A DNA stretch of 64,000 nt from Sipunculus nudus (Eukaryota; Annelida; Sipuncula; Golfingiida; Sipunculidae). Of the stretch, positions 59,771 through 64,000 are shown one piece after another. The number at the start of each line of letters is the position of its first letter. The stretch's first letter is position 1. The stretch is taken from positions 78,026,142 to 78,090,141 of the forward strand of contig CM049306.1 in assembly GCA_026874595.1 (NCBI GenBank), given 5' to 3'. Below the pieces are notes generated by a model that did not search any database, had not been told where the DNA came from, and saw only the letters and a program-made list of their open reading frames with translations. Both the position numbers and the translations under genes were made by a program.

Positions 59771-60699
59771 TAGCTTTCAGTCCAATCATCTTTTCTTGCC
59801 GTTGTCGTTAGTCTTCATCAAACCTACAGAAATTTAGAATTTTTATGAGCTCACTATTTTAAGCACAGCATATCTTTTCTTCAAATTTGACACACCAGTT
59901 GCTATGGTCAAGACCCTAGCTTAACTGGAATTATAAGATGATAAAATTTCTGTTGTGAATTTTAGGAATAAATTATGGCCTGCAGGTCAGCTGAGCGTCA
60001 TGGGCCCTGGGTCACTTGTTTAAATGTTTTTATGTATTGCATATTGTGAATGCTGTTGCTTTTAATTTCATAAAGCTGTATGTTACTGCACAATTTTAAC
60101 ATAATTGAATCTCGATAAAAGATGAAATATTTCTTATTTTTTAGTATGACTGTTGTTTTTTCTGTCTCCTTATCTATGAAGTCACTGCATTTAACATGAC
60201 TCAGTCCAAAGAGGACAACTATTAACCTTTTAATTGTATTTCATTTTTTTTTCTGCTTTATTTTACTTATTAAGCTAAACTCACTCAGGTGATCTAACCA
60301 GTGTTGTAATTGGGTCACTACTCCCCAGACCCAAGACTACGTCTGAGTCACAGCAATCCAAGCTCAAGACTGAGTTCAAATCAAAGCCCAGCAAGATCAC
60401 ACACAACTGTGCAATGTTTATGCAAAGCAATTTAAACCATAAAGACTTAACTAGCCTAAACACAGTAAAAAATGGTGCTTTTGGATGCTAAACATTGAAA
60501 AAAAAAAACATATTTTGTTTAGTGCTTAAGAAGTTTTAGCTTTGTGTTTAACCCCTTGACACAATTTTTACAGTGTACCGGTGTGTATGTTTTCGTCTTC
60601 CTTGCTCATATGGAGATATAATTAATCCAGGATTTCATAGAATGTCCAATGTATTGCTACGAATTAAAATACTCCCACGATATGCTTTTTGTTAAAAAA

Positions 60700-63500
60700 C
60701 GCAAAATTTTAAGCCAACGATATTATCTGAATCTATGGTATATCTATAGCGTCAGAAATGACCAAATATATATCATTCATGGAGAATTTAGTGTACCATG
60801 CTATGCTTTAATATCGATTGTGTGCCATTTGCAATGAGTACAGTCGCTGTCATGCCGACATGCATGAATAAACCAGTGTTGCTTTGTCAATCGAGGTTAG
60901 TTATTATTCAATTTAGAAGCTGATCCCAGAAGGCGGGTGGGGGGACGCAATCTCAGCCGTCGCAATCTTTTTAGCAAACCTGTGAGCTTATGCAATGGCA
61001 CAGCGTCGTCCTTCTGCCGTCGTCCGTCGTCTTAACGTTGATCCATCTCAAAAACGGCAGAAGCTAGCATCACCAAATTTAATGTAAAAAATCAGTCATC
61101 TAAAAACCTTAATCGGATTTTAATTATTTTTAAATCTTCTTCTCCAAAACCGTCCAGCTAAATTGTTCAATAAGCCCTGAAACAAGCTTTCTCAAGTATG
61201 TTCGAATGGTCAAAGTTTGGTCAGATTTGGCCGAATTACGGGAAGCTGAACTTAGTCATTTGACCAAAAGAATCATACAACAATTTCATTCTCAGAAATG
61301 GCTGGTGCTATCATCAACAAATATTATGCAAATATTGGTCACATGAGTCATATTTAAAATTTGGGTATTGGTGGCGCCGCCTACGTTGACCTATTATGTA
61401 CTGGAGTCATCAGTCATCAGTACACTAACTCATCATTTCTCACGATAAGAAGAAGCCAACATTTCCAAATGTAATGCAAAAGTCAGTCATATGTCAAATG
61501 TTGTAGAATGGAGCTTTTTGTGGCACCAACTGCATCATTTATATTTCACGGGGGTAAAGCTAAAAAAAATCTGAAAATCTTCTACAAAATCATACAACCA
61601 AGTTGTTTAATATTTCACAGAAATGGTCCCTGCGATGAGCTCTCTCAGGTTTGTTCAAATGGTTTGGGTTTAGTAAATTTTGACCAAGTTACAGGAATTT
61701 GAACCTAGTCATCGGACCCATTAATCATACTAACATAACAATCTCAGAAACAACAGGAGCTAGCAACATCAAATTGGGGCAAATGTTGGTCACATGAATC
61801 ATATTTGAATTTGTGTTTTTTTTGTGGCGCCACCTGCAACTTCCTGGTTTTAAAGGTCAAAAACCTTTGAACTTGATTTTAGCCTCTTTCAGCGTAAAAA
61901 TGTTTTATGATAAAACTCTCAAGCTGATCGAATGGTTTAATTTTTCACACGATTTATCCTAGGGTAGGGTTCTCTTATTTGTTTAAGAATAGATTGGGTT
62001 TATTGATTTTTGTATCTTCTGAAACATTGCATAAAATGATCCTGCGGTGTCTTATGTTAAAGTTAGTTGTATGATTTTTGCAGCATTATTGGACCATTAA
62101 CAGTTAAAGGAATGAGATACTTTGGTAAACAAGGCTTGTTATTTTAACAAACTGAACCTTTTTTTTATAAGCAGAGCAATATTGGTGTGCATATTGAGCA
62201 TGTGTGTAAGATAAATCCATGATTAAAATAGATCTGTTTTCCCATTTTGCTTTCAATATGCATCTGATAATTCTAAACATTTTAATAAAAATTTTTATAA
62301 TATGCAGCTGAAAAAACATTGTAGCCTATTCCTTCAGTATGTATTAACACATTTGGCCACATGCGCAGCTGCTTTTGTTTGTATCTATAAATAGCTTGGC
62401 AGACTGCCAATTATTTCAGGCTTGCCAACAGGCCGGGTCTCAGCCTCTGTCTATTAATAGCTTTGGCAGACTGTAAACTGTAACAGATATGGCAACAGGT
62501 CAATAGTTTACTCACTGCAGCCATTGTGGCCTGTCCATGCATCTTTGATGGCATTTTGGTACACAAGAGTGGTGTCACCACCTTCAATAAATTTCGCACA
62601 TTATATGTCCCAGCTTATTTCGGAGGGATTTGATATATCAACCTGAAATTGTGCATTATATGTATCGGAAAACTTTGTTGTTTACAAGACTGGTGGTGCC
62701 ACCTACAATAACTTTTGCACAGTATATTGTCCTGCTTATTTATCTGTAGGAGGAATGTGATATATCATATATAGAATGGGTCATATGTATACTTGTTTTT
62801 TAATTGTTAAGTACTTGCATTGTACTTGAAAAAAAAGGTCAAGCATGTTACCATGGTAGCATTCCACCTGATGTATATCCCTTTGCTCAGGTTTGCATTT
62901 GGCCTCTAGGCGTAATTTAGAATTTCAGACCATTTATTCGGCCTGGACCACCCCTTGACATTCATTTTTAGTTTTTGTCATTAATGGGTTGGACCCGTCC
63001 TTTTTATAAAATCCTGGATCCATCCCTTCATATGCCATACCTGGGCCAGCAGTATCACATGTGTACTTTGCCTTTACCGATCCCATGCTATAATGCAGAA
63101 ACCTGATGAGCTGTACTGCTAAATTATAATATTATGACGGGTTACTGGGAACCAGCAGAAGTGTAATATTTTGAAATATCAGCAACATGATGACGTAAGA
63201 TCAGACATAATAGCCAACATGACTAATAACCTGCTGTGGCAAAAAGATGTCCACGGCAATTACGTTCAACTGCACTTCAAGCTAGCACTGTACCAAAAAT
63301 GTTAATTGTCACAGAAACAGTGGTTTGGAATCTCTCGTATAATTATCATATACAATATACGCGGTGTCTTACTTCGGGGCTGAAAACTACTACTTTAATA
63401 TGACGAGATTTATTTTTACAAAATATCCGGTTAAAATGAGTTGGCGAAAGTCAGCGGTAGCGACATCTAGAGGACATTGTAAGATCCACGAAGCATAAAA
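60700..63500 (-). repeat. Third copy of the gene's 5' flank, without the gene
   Basis: 60733-60960 matches 16990-17345 and 62940-63500 matches 17395-18395 in order, with about 2 kb of other repeats inserted between. The CARD exon does not follow on its left side. It lacks the MITE found at 17742, so it shows the empty site. It may be a decayed third gene copy or a dispersed repeat. Confidence 0.65.
60961..62939. repeat. Degenerate repeat insertion in the third flank
   Basis: CGTCGTCC..CGTCGTCTTAACGTTG, CTCAAAAACGGCAGAAGCTAGC, TTGGTCACATGAGTCATATT and GGTGGCGCC-CCT phrases recur with a spacing of about 450 bp (61020, 61440, 61740). No ORF is supported. Confidence 0.5.
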
Positions 63501-64000
63501 TTTCAAACACATGCACACATGCATGAAGGATAAAGAGACGTCATTTCGCTTTGTTGACTTGAATGATATCTCCCGGTGCATAGTGAATTCCTTCCCATAG
63601 ATATTTTTTTATATTCCCAAAATAGGTTGAGACCAACTGTTACAGGATTTCCCATTTTTTGGCAACATGAGGCTGGCAGATCTATTTTAGTCGTGCAAGT
63701 TTCTTTATATGAAACGTAACGATCGACGAAACCCATGCTCAATTTACTTTGATACATACAAAAATTATTGGCTCAAGAGCAATTGCAAATTAGTTTATAA
63801 ATGACGCAATAATTTAAATAAGCCTTGAAAATGAAAAACATACATTACCGCCGCGGCTAACAAGTATATATTGCATCTATTTCCGTTATGATGTACGAAC
63901 GAAAATACCACTACTTTTAATCTCAGAAATGTGAGTAATAAATTTTACATTTTATTAGTTTAAAGGATTAAGATTTTATATAGAAGTATGTTATATGTCA
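63501..64000. other. No supported gene
   Basis: AT-rich end of the window. The short ORFs on the minus strand have no recognisable domain. Confidence 0.35.

Larger units (their letters stand above)
57047..60648. other. Repeat-rich region without a supported gene
   Basis: It contains (TA)n at 57205-57255, then degenerate blocks with CTCAG-TGACTNNNAGTCATCTGAGC-TATAG-CATGGT-TTGT and CCGTCCGT phrases (about 57680, 58140, 58435), and inverted relatives of the 140-bp family of 6.8-7.4 kb. No intact coding region is visible. Confidence 0.45.

Overview
The window looks like nuclear DNA of an invertebrate animal, most plausibly a mollusc (bivalve-like). The DNA is AT-rich, genes are split by introns with GT...AG borders, and non-LTR retrotransposons, tRNA-headed SINEs, MITEs, (TA)n microsatellites and degenerate repeats are dense. 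No bacterial-style operons, rRNA genes or CRISPR arrays were seen. The phylum is an inference from repeat style, not a proof.

The central content is a tandem pair of seven-exon genes on the minus strand: copy A (9056-16857, 520 aa) and copy B (30919-42174, 517 aa). I assembled both by eye from splice sites and mutual conservation. Both encode the same unusual architecture: an N-terminal CARD-like death fold split over exons 1-2, a fast-changing linker (exon 3), an OB fold resembling RPA70 DBD-A (exon 4), a second OB fold resembling DBD-B (exon 5), and a DBD-C-like C-terminus with a C-x4-C-x10-C-x2-C zinc ribbon (exons 6-7). In effect this is the single-stranded-DNA-binding core of replication protein A with its protein-interaction N-domain replaced by a CARD. 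A plausible role is a nucleic-acid sensor or adaptor that signals through CARD-CARD contacts. That role is inference. The architecture is read from the sequence.

The genes lie in a segmental duplication of roughly 13-15 kb per unit (about 4.2-17.3 kb and about 27.1-42.6 kb) that includes the non-coding flanks. A third copy of the 5' flank (60.7-63.5 kb) has no gene attached. Later insertions distinguish the copies. Copy A gained a SINE, a 7 x 152-bp array and a TIR element in its 5' flank. Copy B gained an 802-bp solo LTR, a Harbinger-like MITE, a foldback element and a hairpin MITE.

Between and beside the genes: 19.2-20.9 kb holds a non-LTR relic. 21.4-23.4 kb holds an LTR-retrotransposon gag relic with a tRNA-Pro-type primer binding site. 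23.8-24.1 kb holds a minus-strand SINE. 43.2-44.1 kb holds a pogo/Tigger-like MITE. 46.9-57.0 kb holds a nested pair: an L1/Tx1-like LINE whose ORF1 is interrupted by a CR1/Jockey-like LINE carrying a 2A-type ribosome-skipping motif. 57-63 kb is mostly degenerate repeats. The first 4 kb and 24.1-27.1 kb show no convincing gene.
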